Below, one piece after another: positions 1 through 6,000 of a DNA stretch of 35,722 nt (position 1 is its first letter; the number at the start of each line of letters is the position of its first letter). The notes beneath the pieces were generated by a model. The model searched no databases. It saw only the letters and a list, made by a program, of their open reading frames with translations, and was not told the DNA's origin. Source of the stretch: a virus; IMG/VR virus record IMGVR_UViG_3300048037_000106, positions 1 through 35,722 of that record, one strand, 5' to 3'. The position numbers were made by a program, and so were the translations under genes.

Positions 1-2
1 GC

Positions 3-347
3 ATTAAACGTGCTGCATGGGCTTCTATGACGCGCTCACAGCTTACTGCAACAGATAATAGGATTAGTCTTATATTTACCGCATATTTTGAAATACCAAA
101 ATCGTATAGTAAAAAGAAACGTATGCTTTGTGAAACAGGTAATTTAATACCAAAACGCCCTGACATTGATAATATTGCCAAAGCAATAATGGATGCTTGC
201 AATCACACTGTATTTGTAGATGATGCACAAATTTGGCATTTAAGTTGCTTTAAAAGATATTGTGATGTTGGGCAAAAACCGCACGTTCATGTTAAAGTAC
301 AATGGGACGATGCAAATGAAAATCAGTCTAATTTAATAAAGTTATAA
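3..347 (+). CDS. rusA: RusA-like Holliday junction resolvase (5' partial)
   Basis: The frame is open to the left edge, so the start lies outside the window; the first internal ATG is at 27. The visible part carries the RusA signature: a basic stretch with SKKKR, then RPDIDN followed by AKAIMDACN and, about 15 residues later, FVDDAQI. In RusA the acidic residues of these two segments bind the metal and cut four-way junctions. A short tail follows. RusA resolvases act at the end of phage recombination and replication, which fits the neighbouring ERF, SSB and Ref-like genes, although those run on the opposite strand. Its 3' end overlaps the converging nuclease gene by 25 bases, with no terminator visible. 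The family call is confident; the full length is unknown. Confidence 0.85.
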   Translation: MKRAAWASMTRSQLTATDNRISLIFTAYFEIPKSYSKKKRMLCETGNLIPKRPDIDNIAKAIMDACNHTVFVDDAQIWHLSCFKRYCDVGQKPHVHVKVQWDDANENQSNLIKL

Positions 348-643
348 TCTTTGCCATATTGCTCTTGCCATTTCTTTGGCTCTTTATGTATAGCTAACTT
401 GGAGCTGTCCCAATTACCTTGATGATGTCCTTCGCAAAGAGGGATGGCTTCACGATCACTTCTTTTTGCACCACTAAATCTATCATGTATTGTATGATGT
501 GCAGTTGTTGGTGATAATTGCGGTTCGCCAAACTTTTGGCACACACAGCAAGGTAAGCTTCTAATATATTCTAAGTATTTTTTATCAGGCTTATTTTTTG
601 GTTTTTTAAGACCTGTTGGCGGTCTATTTGCCAAATTACTCAC
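323..643 (-). CDS. Ref-like RecA-dependent HNH-type nuclease
   Basis: This is a 106-residue protein with a Cys/His pattern typical of the phage P1 Ref (RecA-dependent nuclease) family. It has LPCCVC at residues 30-35, AHH at 48-50, SDREAIPLC at 62-70, GHH at 72-74 and a C-terminal WQEQYG segment. In Ref the cysteines and histidines hold zinc and build an HNH-like active site that cuts DNA within RecA-made displacement loops. The N-terminus is lysine- and proline-rich and probably flexible. It is the last gene of the leftward recombination operon, overlaps the upstream zinc-binding gene by 4 bases and converges on the resolvase gene. A general HNH nuclease role is the alternative. Confidence 0.75.
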   Translation of the reverse strand: MSNLANRPPTGLKKPKNKPDKKYLEYIRSLPCCVCQKFGEPQLSPTTAHHTIHDRFSGAKRSDREAIPLCEGHHQGNWDSSKLAIHKEPKKWQEQYGKDYNFIKLD

Positions 644-945
644 AATTTATAACCTTTATAGTCATATGTATCTACAAATAAGTCCGAACCATTTTTATCT
701 TCGGCAACTTTTTTAAACCTTTTACTTGACCATTGTGTGTATTCATATGGTACAAAGTATTTTTGTTGCAACTTACATATTTTAACGTGTTTGTGCCAAA
801 ACAGCTGTCTTTCGTTATGGTTTTTTATTTTTCCATCTTCAGATGGTTTTCTGTTGCAATGGTGTCTTGGTAAAGCACCGCACTTTGGGCAAGGCATAGA
901 TCGTATTAAAATTTGCTCTTCAGTATAATTAGATGAGTTTGTCAT
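640..945 (-). CDS. Small zinc-binding phage protein
   Basis: This 101-residue protein has near its N-terminus CPKCGALPRHHC followed by HNERQ. That CxxC...C...H pattern resembles the small phage zinc-binding domain found in many actinophage and marine phage proteins (the CPxCGAxPGxxC type). The rest is basic and aromatic, with no further domain I recognise. It overlaps its neighbours by 4 bases at each end, so it is translated as part of the recombination operon. A DNA- or protein-binding accessory role is inferred from that position only. Confidence 0.6.
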   Translation of the reverse strand: MTNSSNYTEEQILIRSMPCPKCGALPRHHCNRKPSEDGKIKNHNERQLFWHKHVKICKLQQKYFVPYEYTQWSSKRFKKVAEDKNGSDLFVDTYDYKGYKL

Positions 946-1352
946 ATTTCCATAGGATCGTAACCGACCGCCTCCGATAGTTTCATCATTGCATTATCAA
1001 AATAAGTTTTAAATTCTTTTTGATCCATCTTTGTAAACGCAATACTATCAGGTACAAAATAAACACTATTGTTAGCTTTATTTATAACCGTTCTATAGTA
1101 TCCGCATAACATTTTTAGATCGTCATGTAGGTGAGCCGCAGTAGCCCACTTCTGAGTGTCTTTAACGACATTATTTAATACCGACCAATATTTTTTATGA
1201 TGCTGTGGTGAGCGTTCGCTTACAGCTTGTATGTCGAATAATTGGTTGGTTGAATATGTTTCTAATATTTCGGCATCGTATTGCGTGACAGGGTGCAAAA
1301 CCCCATCACGCATAACAACTTGTAAAATCGGCTTTTTAGAACGGAATTTCAT
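942..1352 (-). CDS. DUF1367-like phage protein
   Basis: The chosen start is the ATG at 1352, giving a 136-residue product beginning MKFRSKKPIL. Longer in-frame starts, up to 1463, would run deep into the ssb gene in another frame and give an implausible N-terminus. The segment RSPQHHKKYWSVLNN in the middle and PDSIAFTKMDQKEF near the C-terminus resemble the DUF1367 family of phage proteins, which in lambdoid genomes lies among the nin-region recombination genes. Its biochemical role is not known. It overlaps the 3' end of ssb by 17 bases and lacks a clear ribosome-binding site, so translational coupling to ssb is likely. Confidence 0.6.
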   Translation of the reverse strand: MKFRSKKPILQVVMRDGVLHPVTQYDAEILETYSTNQLFDIQAVSERSPQHHKKYWSVLNNVVKDTQKWATAAHLHDDLKMLCGYYRTVINKANNSVYFVPDSIAFTKMDQKEFKTYFDNAMMKLSEAVGYDPMEI

Positions 1353-1713
1353 CGTCAAAGTCTGCCGAAGCATTGCCACTGCCTGTATCGTTGGAGTTGC
1401 CAGTATCGGTAGCAGTCGAGGTTCTATTACCGCCCCCACCAAGCAACTCAACAACAGCGACATTACAAGTTATCTGTGTATTGCCATTGTATTCTTTTAA
1501 ACCTGTTTCGCCTTGCACAAATACCTTTTGACCTCTTTTAAGGTATTGCTGTAGGGCTTTAGCTCTTGCACCCCACAATGCACAATCAACATAAGTTGTT
1601 TCTTTTGTGCGACGATCATTGACCGCCACAGCAAAGTTCAAAACATCAGTACTACTTGATGCACCCATTACGCCATCGCGTGTAAGATTACCAATTGCAT
1701 TAAGCTGAAGCAT
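1336..1713 (-). CDS. ssb: Single-stranded DNA-binding protein
   Basis: The product has 125 residues. The OB-fold core starts with LNAIGNLTRDG and continues through NFAVAVNDR, TTYVDCALWG and a QGETGLKEYNGNTQI strand pair typical of bacterial and phage SSB. After residue about 90 comes a Gly/Ser/Thr/Asn-rich linker, and the protein ends in DFDDEIPF, the acidic, hydrophobic tip that recruits SSB partner proteins. It coats single-stranded DNA during phage replication and recombination. The gene overlaps erf by 14 bases upstream and the DUF1367-like gene downstream, the common ERF-SSB arrangement in phages. Confidence 0.93.
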   Translation of the reverse strand: MLQLNAIGNLTRDGVMGASSSTDVLNFAVAVNDRRTKETTYVDCALWGARAKALQQYLKRGQKVFVQGETGLKEYNGNTQITCNVAVVELLGGGGNRTSTATDTGNSNDTGSGNASADFDDEIPF

Positions 1714-2350
1714 TTTCTTCCTCTCTTTTTGCTAGTTTATGATTGGTAAATGCTACCGCCAATTCATTGGCAACAGGTTTGGCAAATTCATTTAATTGGG
1801 TAATCATGGTTTTTGCTTTATCGAAACCTTTGTCAAAATTTTCTTGGGTTTTAACACCATTAATAAGCCAATTTTCTGTGGTTTCCGCACGTTCTAATAA
1901 ATTGCGCTGTGCGTGTGTCATATCTTTGTAAGGTACTTCTGATTTGTATCGTTTACATTCTCTTGCAACAGGATTTAATGACGCTTCGCCATCATCGTCT
2001 TTGTCGCCAGATATAACCCCTGCAAGCTGTGATAAACCATATCGTCTTGCATATGTTATGGCACTACCAAGTGATTGCATATCGCCTTGTTTATAAACTA
2101 AACGTACTGATGTTTCCCAAGTTTTGCCTGATATATGTTCAAAAATTGTACTTAAAAAATCACCATGTTCGTTTGAATATTCAATATGGTTTATTAAAAA
2201 GTTGCGAACTTGAAATGCTTCTTTAACTACACGAACTACTTCATTTAAATCTGCATAGTCATTATTAACAAAACCTGTGGCATTTTTTATTGCCACCGAT
2301 AGATCACATTGCGCGGCAATATAATCTTGAATTGCTGTATTATTTTCCAT
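1700..2350 (-). CDS. erf: ERF-family single-strand annealing recombinase
   Basis: This 216-residue protein carries the ERF core. VNNDYADLNEVV lies near residue 30 and MQSLGSAITYARRYGLSQLAG, followed by DKDDDGEAS, around 90-125, matching the family pattern of a GSAxTYxRRY segment followed by an acidic DDDG. ERF proteins, such as that of phage P22, form rings that anneal complementary single strands during phage recombination and circularisation. The C-terminal part, from about 130, is helical-looking and less conserved. An AAGGA-type ribosome-binding site precedes the ATG at 2350. It sits directly between the Gp157-family gene and ssb, a typical phage recombination block. Confidence 0.92.
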   Translation of the reverse strand: MENNTAIQDYIAAQCDLSVAIKNATGFVNNDYADLNEVVRVVKEAFQVRNFLINHIEYSNEHGDFLSTIFEHISGKTWETSVRLVYKQGDMQSLGSAITYARRYGLSQLAGVISGDKDDDGEASLNPVARECKRYKSEVPYKDMTHAQRNLLERAETTENWLINGVKTQENFDKGFDKAKTMITQLNEFAKPVANELAVAFTNHKLAKREEENASA

Positions 2351-2833
2351 TTATTTAATCCTTATACTTACAGTTGGGTTACCAATTTCTATTCTCGCAC
2401 CGTCTATTTGGTCACCTTCACTTAATTTTTGTTTTATAACATTTTTAATTGGTGCTTTTTCTACCTTTATATACTCGTCTGGTAGTTGGTCTATATTATC
2501 AATTACCACAGTTTTTGCACCATCTTTTCTTGATATTGTGCCAAGTGCGTGTGGTATATTTTTTTGATTTGTAGAGTATAGAACCTTTTGCAACGATCTT
2601 TTGATACTGTCTTTTTTGTATTGCATCCTTTCTTTTCGTTCTTTGTAAGTTTTTAATAATTCATCTATTGCCAAAATGTGGGCATTAGTTTCATTGTAAT
2701 CTTCTAGTAATTTACCAACAATCCACATGACGTCGGTTTCACCATCTAACGTATCCCAGAAACACTGATTATCGTCAGAGTATTCACGCAACTGATCTGC
2801 AATGAATGTAATTAATCCAGTATCAATCCGCAT
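2351..2833 (-). CDS. Siphovirus Gp157-family protein
   Basis: This 160-residue protein matches the layout of the Sipho_Gp157 family. It has an N-terminal helical half with GETD and a long charged helix (ETNAHILAIDELLKTYKERK, residues about 48-67), then KDSIKRSLQKVL, and a C-terminal half with the pattern IPHALGTISRKDG...VVIDNIDQLPDEY...K..PIKNVIKQKLSEG..I.GARIEI. Members occur next to annealing proteins and SSB in many phages, but their molecular role is not settled. The gene overlaps the upstream gene by 11 bases and ends immediately before erf. Confidence 0.85.
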   Translation of the reverse strand: MRIDTGLITFIADQLREYSDDNQCFWDTLDGETDVMWIVGKLLEDYNETNAHILAIDELLKTYKERKERMQYKKDSIKRSLQKVLYSTNQKNIPHALGTISRKDGAKTVVIDNIDQLPDEYIKVEKAPIKNVIKQKLSEGDQIDGARIEIGNPTVSIRIK

Positions 2834-3041
2834 TTTGTTGTTCGTCCCATAAATCTATAGCAATATTTACAGCTTTTTCTATCTGTTTAATTGCATTGGT
2901 TGGGAAACTTTGCGTGTAAAACTGGTCGATTGTAATTTGGTTTAATTCAACCTGTCTTTGCAAATCTGCATTATAATTATTTATGTGTTCGCCAATTTGT
3001 GCTTTTAAAAACACTGGTGGTGGGAATTTTGTTGTCGACAT
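2823..3041 (-). CDS. Small hypothetical protein, first gene of the leftward operon
   Basis: The start at 3041 is preceded by GGAGGTTCTT, the strongest ribosome-binding site of this operon, and gives a 72-residue protein beginning MSTTKFPPPVF. An upstream in-frame ATG at 3068 is rejected because it has no such site and overlaps the promoter. The protein is mostly helical and polar, without Cys or a membrane segment, and I do not recognise a family. As the first gene behind the leftward promoter it will be among the earliest and most strongly made products of the recombination operon. Confidence 0.65.
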   Translation of the reverse strand: MSTTKFPPPVFLKAQIGEHINNYNADLQRQVELNQITIDQFYTQSFPTNAIKQIEKAVNIAIDLWDEQQNAD

Positions 3042-3068
3042 AAGAACCTCCATTCTGTCTACAAACAC

Positions 3069-3107
3069 ACTATCAAATTAGCTTATTCAGTCAACAAAGA
3101 ATTTACA
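3069..3107 (-). promoter_or_regulatory. Leftward promoter with composite element (copy 1)
   Basis: Reading leftward, TGTAAAT (3107-3101) is followed after 6 bases by TTGACT (3094-3089) and after 14 more by GATAGT (3074-3069). TTGACT serves as a -35 box; TAGTGT, 16 bases downstream of it, is the best -10 candidate. The same three blocks with the same spacing recur at 6904-6942 and 34260-34298. It would drive the recombination operon from 3041 leftward. Confidence 0.7.
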
Positions 3108-3115
3108 AATAAATA

Positions 3116-3143
3116 GTGACTTTTTAAAATCAAAGTTTATAAA
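3116..3143 (+). promoter_or_regulatory. Candidate rightward promoter for the replication and modification operon
   Basis: GTGACT (3116-3121) and TATAAA (3138-3143) are separated by 16 bases, a fair match to a sigma70-type promoter. It lies back to back with the leftward composite promoter and upstream of the leader ORF and replication initiator. Unlike the other transcription-unit heads, it lacks the TGTAAAT-N6-TTGAC block. It is based on consensus matching by eye only. Confidence 0.45.
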
Positions 3144-3168
3144 AGAAAATGACCACCCCGAAGGATGG
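3138..3168 (-). terminator. Possible leftward intrinsic terminator or 5' UTR hairpin
   Basis: Reading leftward, CCATCC-TTCG-GGGTGG (3168-3153) forms a six-pair stem, including one G-T wobble, with a UUCG tetraloop. It is followed by a T-rich stretch including TTTTCTTTTAT (3149-3139). This would stop antisense transcription arriving from the replication genes before it reaches the leftward promoter. In the rightward RNA the same sequence is a weaker hairpin with one mismatch, which would cover the ATG at 3165. Confidence 0.35.
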
Positions 3169-3210
3169 CCAAGTTTAAAAAACAGAAACGTAACAAAGAC
3201 GGAGGTTCAT

Positions 3211-3264
3211 ATGTTACAAAAGCAGTATACCCTGTCACAAATTTTAGGACAAGGAAAAAATTAA
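3211..3264 (+). CDS. Short leader ORF, translationally coupled to the replication initiator
   Basis: This 17-codon ORF begins at an ATG preceded by GGAGGTTCAT, the same strong ribosome-binding sequence used by the genes at 3041, 8729 and 34334. It encodes MLQKQYTLSQILGQGKN. Its TAA stop at 3262-3264 shares one base with the ATG at 3264 that best fits the start of the replication initiator (TAATG junction). This is the arrangement of a coupled leader peptide: ribosomes that finish it can restart on the initiator. No function of the peptide itself is claimed. The good site and exact junction make translation likely. Confidence 0.5.
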   Translation: MLQKQYTLSQILGQGKN

Positions 3265-3953
3265 TGTCACATTATATGACTGCATTAGCAATGAAACAGA
3301 AAAACCTTAAACCTGCTACAAAGGTAGTTTTATACTGGATAGCCGACCATTATAATGATGATACAACCGCGTGTTTTCCAAGCCAAACAAGATTGGCTAA
3401 TTTATGTGAAATGACAAGAGCATCGGTTAATCACCACATAAACATTTTGAAGCAACAAAATATATTAAAAACAACGCAAAGGCACAGACCTGATGGTGGT
3501 AAATCTACCCTAGGATATGAACTTTTACTAGAAAATGATGATGTAAATTTATTGAATAAGGTATGTAAAAAGAATTTACAAGGGGATGTTAAAAAACTTG
3601 ATAACAAGAACCTTATAAATGGTAACCTTGTAAAACTAACAAATAGATATGACGAATACGATTTTACAGATTTTTGGGAAATGTATCCTAAGAAGGTAGG
3701 TAAAGGTGCGGCTAGAACATCATTTATCAAAGCACTCAAAAAAGTTCCCTATGATACTATTAAAAAGGCACTGGCTAATTTTATTGAAAAAACTGATGGG
3801 CAAGATAAACAGTTTATACCAAACCCCACAACTTGGTTAAATCAAGAAAGGTGGGACGATGAATATGTTGCTAGAATTACAACAACAGGTAATTATTTAG
3901 ATAATCTGTTTACTGAAAATGCTGACGTTAAAAAATTGGGAATTACAAAATGA
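3264..3953 (+). CDS. Replication initiator, HTH_36-type (lambda O-like role)
   Basis: Starting at 3264, the product has 229 residues. The first 70 form the winged-helix HTH_36 domain common in phage and plasmid replication proteins: LKPATKVVLYWIADHYND, then CFPSQTRLANLCEMTRASVNHHINILKQQNIL. A low-complexity linker follows, then a C-terminal domain with DFWEMYPKKVGKGAA and WLNQERWDD, seen in phage initiators of the lambda O type. An in-frame ATG at 3165 would add a basic 33-residue extension. I prefer 3264 because the domain normally begins near the start, AAGGA lies 8 bases upstream, and the leader ORF ends exactly there. It probably binds the origin and recruits the helicase loader. Confidence 0.82.
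   Translation: MSHYMTALAMKQKNLKPATKVVLYWIADHYNDDTTACFPSQTRLANLCEMTRASVNHHINILKQQNILKTTQRHRPDGGKSTLGYELLLENDDVNLLNKVCKKNLQGDVKKLDNKNLINGNLVKLTNRYDEYDFTDFWEMYPKKVGKGAARTSFIKALKKVPYDTIKKALANFIEKTDGQDKQFIPNPTTWLNQERWDDEYVARITTTGNYLDNLFTENADVKKLGITK
3556..3634 (+). other. Candidate replication origin inside the initiator gene
   Basis: The linker region of the initiator gene holds a cluster of related short sites: ATAAGGT (3556-3562), TTTACAAGG (3575-3583), CCTTATAAA (3611-3619) and AACCTTGTAAA (3624-3634). TTTACAAGG and CCTTGTAAA are perfect inverted copies, and the two CCTT(A/G)TAAA sites are direct copies 15 bases apart. The stretch is very AT-rich. Lambda carries its iterons at the same place in gene O. 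The sites also encode protein, so chance is possible. Confidence 0.35.
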
Positions 3954-4462
3954 TTTATCAGGAACGAAAGAATGTTATTTCAAAATGGCTTTTTGAGTTA
4001 TTAAAAAACTATGAAGTGCCGCCACATCTTGGCAAAGACCAAGTTAAAATAGAAATGATAAATATGGTAGAGGACATAAATAGCGAGTGTCCAAAGTGCA
4101 AAGAAAATGTTTTAAATCTTTTGCTAGAAAAATCTGCACAATATATTCGTAAAAATCAAAGTTCTAGGCGATGGCCTACTATTTCGATGTTTATCAAAGC
4201 AATAAAAGAGCACAGAGAAAATTTAATGGCAGAAGAAAAGCTAGATAAAATACCACTTTTGGCTGAAAAAGACGATTACGAACTTAATTTAAATGCCATG
4301 AGAATTAAGCAAAATAAAACAGTTGCTACATATTGGGTTATAGGTAATGGAGCGCAACGATTACTTGACAAAAATATGGTTTCAACAGAAGAATTAAAGG
4401 CATATAAAACATATTGCGAAAAGGTGTTATTACTCAATGTCGAAACAATGGCCTGCAACTAA
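3950..4462 (+). CDS. Hypothetical protein in helicase-loader position
   Basis: This 170-residue, mostly helical, charged protein has no nucleotide-binding motif or membrane segment. A CPKC pair sits near residue 48, and RRWPTISMFIKAIKE near 76-90 recalls the RWP(T/S)xxxFxxA segment found in some phage replication accessory proteins. It overlaps the initiator by 4 bases and the ParB-like gene by 26. Gene order suggests a replication accessory role such as delivering the host helicase, as lambda P does, but this is inference from position only. Confidence 0.5.
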   Translation: MIYQERKNVISKWLFELLKNYEVPPHLGKDQVKIEMINMVEDINSECPKCKENVLNLLLEKSAQYIRKNQSSRRWPTISMFIKAIKEHRENLMAEEKLDKIPLLAEKDDYELNLNAMRIKQNKTVATYWVIGNGAQRLLDKNMVSTEELKAYKTYCEKVLLLNVETMACN

Positions 4463-5096
4463 AATAAGTTTAGTAGATACAAATAAGTTAGTTCCATACG
4501 CAAGAAACAGCCGCAAACATAGCGAAGAACAAGTTACGCAACTAGCGGCAAGCATACAAGAATGGGGCTTTACGGTACCAATTTTAACAGACGAAGAAAA
4601 TACTATTATAGCAGGGCATGGTCGTTTGATGGCGGCACAAAAGCTAGAAATAGATAAAGTGCCTGTTATGGTTGCCAAGGGTTGGTCTGAAGCGCAAAAA
4701 CACGCATACGTTATTGCAGATAACAAGTTAACAGAAAATAGTACTTGGGACGAAGAGCTCTTAAAGGTAGAAATTAAGCAACTTGAATTTGATAAGTTTG
4801 ATATTTCTAAGCTTGGGTTTGGCTCTGATGAATTAGCAGATTTATTTCTTGACCGTGACTTTGGCGACACAGATGCGTTTAAAGAATGGGAAGATATGCC
4901 AGAGTACGATAATGACGCAATAAAATATTATTATTCAGTCAAGGTAAACTTTGATAATCAGGAAGATGTAGACGAATTTGCTAAAAAAACAGGTTTACCG
5001 CTTACCGAAAATACTAGAAGCATTAGATATCCAGAGCCTTTAAAAGAAGATTTAGACGCTTATAGGGTGCAAGGTACAGAAAGCGATGCTGCCTAA
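4437..5096 (+). CDS. ParB-like domain protein
   Basis: The product has 219 residues. Residues about 10-105 form a ParB N-terminal (ParB/sulfiredoxin) domain with PYARNSRKH (20-28), GFTVPIL (44-50) and the nucleotide-site motif IIAGHGRLMAA (57-67), then ADNKL. There is no HTH DNA-binding domain, so it is not a partition ParB. The C-terminal part has an acidic linker and an ED-VDEF-KTGLPLTENTRSIRYPE segment, which I know from phage ParB-domain proteins. Such proteins often sit beside DNA methylases or DNA-modifying genes; here the next gene is a TAGT glycosyltransferase, which it overlaps by 11 bases. A role in base modification or DNA handling is inferred. The ParB fold call is firm. Confidence 0.82.
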   Translation: MSKQWPATKISLVDTNKLVPYARNSRKHSEEQVTQLAASIQEWGFTVPILTDEENTIIAGHGRLMAAQKLEIDKVPVMVAKGWSEAQKHAYVIADNKLTENSTWDEELLKVEIKQLEFDKFDISKLGFGSDELADLFLDRDFGDTDAFKEWEDMPEYDNDAIKYYYSVKVNFDNQEDVDEFAKKTGLPLTENTRSIRYPEPLKEDLDAYRVQGTESDAA

Positions 5097-6000
5097 TTAT
5101 CCTTTGTACATTCCTAGTAAGGGTAGGTCACAATATATGATGACCTCAAAAGCACTTACCATGATGAAAGTGCCACATTATGTAGTTGTTGAGCCGCAAG
5201 AAATTGACGAATATCAAAAGGCAATTAAACACTGGGATTTGTTGTGTGACATTATTCCGTTAGATTTGTCATACAAAGAAAAATACGAGTTGTGTGACGA
5301 TTTAGGGTTAGAGCGAAGTACTGGACCCGGCCCTGCTAGAAATTTTGCTTGGGAACATAGTAAAGATAACGGATTTGCTTGGCATTGGGTTATGGATGAT
5401 AACATACGATACTTCCACAGATTTAATAAAAACCTACAAGTTAAAGTAACAGACGGCACTTGTTTTAAAGTCATGGAAGATTTTGTAAGCAAATATAGTA
5501 ACATTGGTATGGCAGGACCAAATTACATGATGTTTGCACCACGCAAGTCAAAATTAGCACCATTTGTGCTTAATACACGAATTTATAGCTGCAATTTAAT
5601 ACGAAATGAGCTAAGATTTAGATGGCGCGGTAGATACAACGAAGATACAATTATTTCGCTAGATATTATTAAAGCAGGGTGGTGTACAACTCAATTCAAT
5701 GCTTTTTTACAAGAAAAAACTAATACACAAGTTATGAAAGGCGGCAATACAGACGAATTTTACCATGTAGAAGGTAAAGTAAAAGAAGGTGAAAGATACG
5801 CTGATACTGGAACGCTAGATAAGTCAAAAATGCTTGTTAAAGTACACCCTGATTGTTCTAGGCTAGTTATGAAATACGGCAGATGGCACCACCATGTAGA
5901 TTATAACAGATTTAAGAAGCAAAAATTAATTAGAAATCCTGACGTTAAAATAAATAATGTAGATAAAGAATACGGCATGAAAATGGTGCGAATACGTTGA
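5086..6000 (+). CDS. TET-associated glycosyltransferase (TAGT) family protein
   Basis: This 304-residue protein shows the recurring landmarks of the phage TAGT family, which is related to the GREB1 C-terminal domain. They are YIPSKGR (8-14), VVVEPQE (33-39), GPGPARN (80-86), VMDDN (102-106, the DxD-like sugar-nucleotide and metal site), YNEDT (184-188), FNAFL (204-208), MKGGNTDE (217-224) and GRWHHHVDY (265-273). Family members glycosylate modified bases in phage DNA, classically hydroxymethylated cytosine made by TET/JBP oxygenases. No TET-like or hydroxymethylase gene is in this window, so the acceptor is unknown. The gene overlaps the ParB-like gene, and its TGA overlaps the TTG start of a cytidylyltransferase, suggesting one pathway. 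Confidence 0.82.
   Translation: MLPNYPLYIPSKGRSQYMMTSKALTMMKVPHYVVVEPQEIDEYQKAIKHWDLLCDIIPLDLSYKEKYELCDDLGLERSTGPGPARNFAWEHSKDNGFAWHWVMDDNIRYFHRFNKNLQVKVTDGTCFKVMEDFVSKYSNIGMAGPNYMMFAPRKSKLAPFVLNTRIYSCNLIRNELRFRWRGRYNEDTIISLDIIKAGWCTTQFNAFLQEKTNTQVMKGGNTDEFYHVEGKVKEGERYADTGTLDKSKMLVKVHPDCSRLVMKYGRWHHHVDYNRFKKQKLIRNPDVKINNVDKEYGMKMVRIR

Noticed and set aside
1353-1463. Longer start of the DUF1367-like gene within ssb
   Set aside because: The extra 37 residues read through ssb in another frame, look hydrophobic and random, and have no ribosome-binding site.
3149-3178. Nine-codon ORF MTTPKDGQV upstream of the leader ORF
   Set aside because: It has no ribosome-binding site and is out of frame with everything downstream; probably chance.
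3165-3263. N-terminal extension of the initiator from the ATG at 3165
   Set aside because: The ATG directly abuts its only Shine-Dalgarno-like sequence, lies in a hairpin, and adds a basic tail before a domain that normally starts near 3264. It remains a possible alternative start.
4430-4870. Long minus-strand open frame opposite the ParB-like gene
   Set aside because: It is fully antisense to a gene with clear ParB motifs, its sequence is low in complexity (Ser-rich), and it has no promoter or ribosome-binding site of its own.
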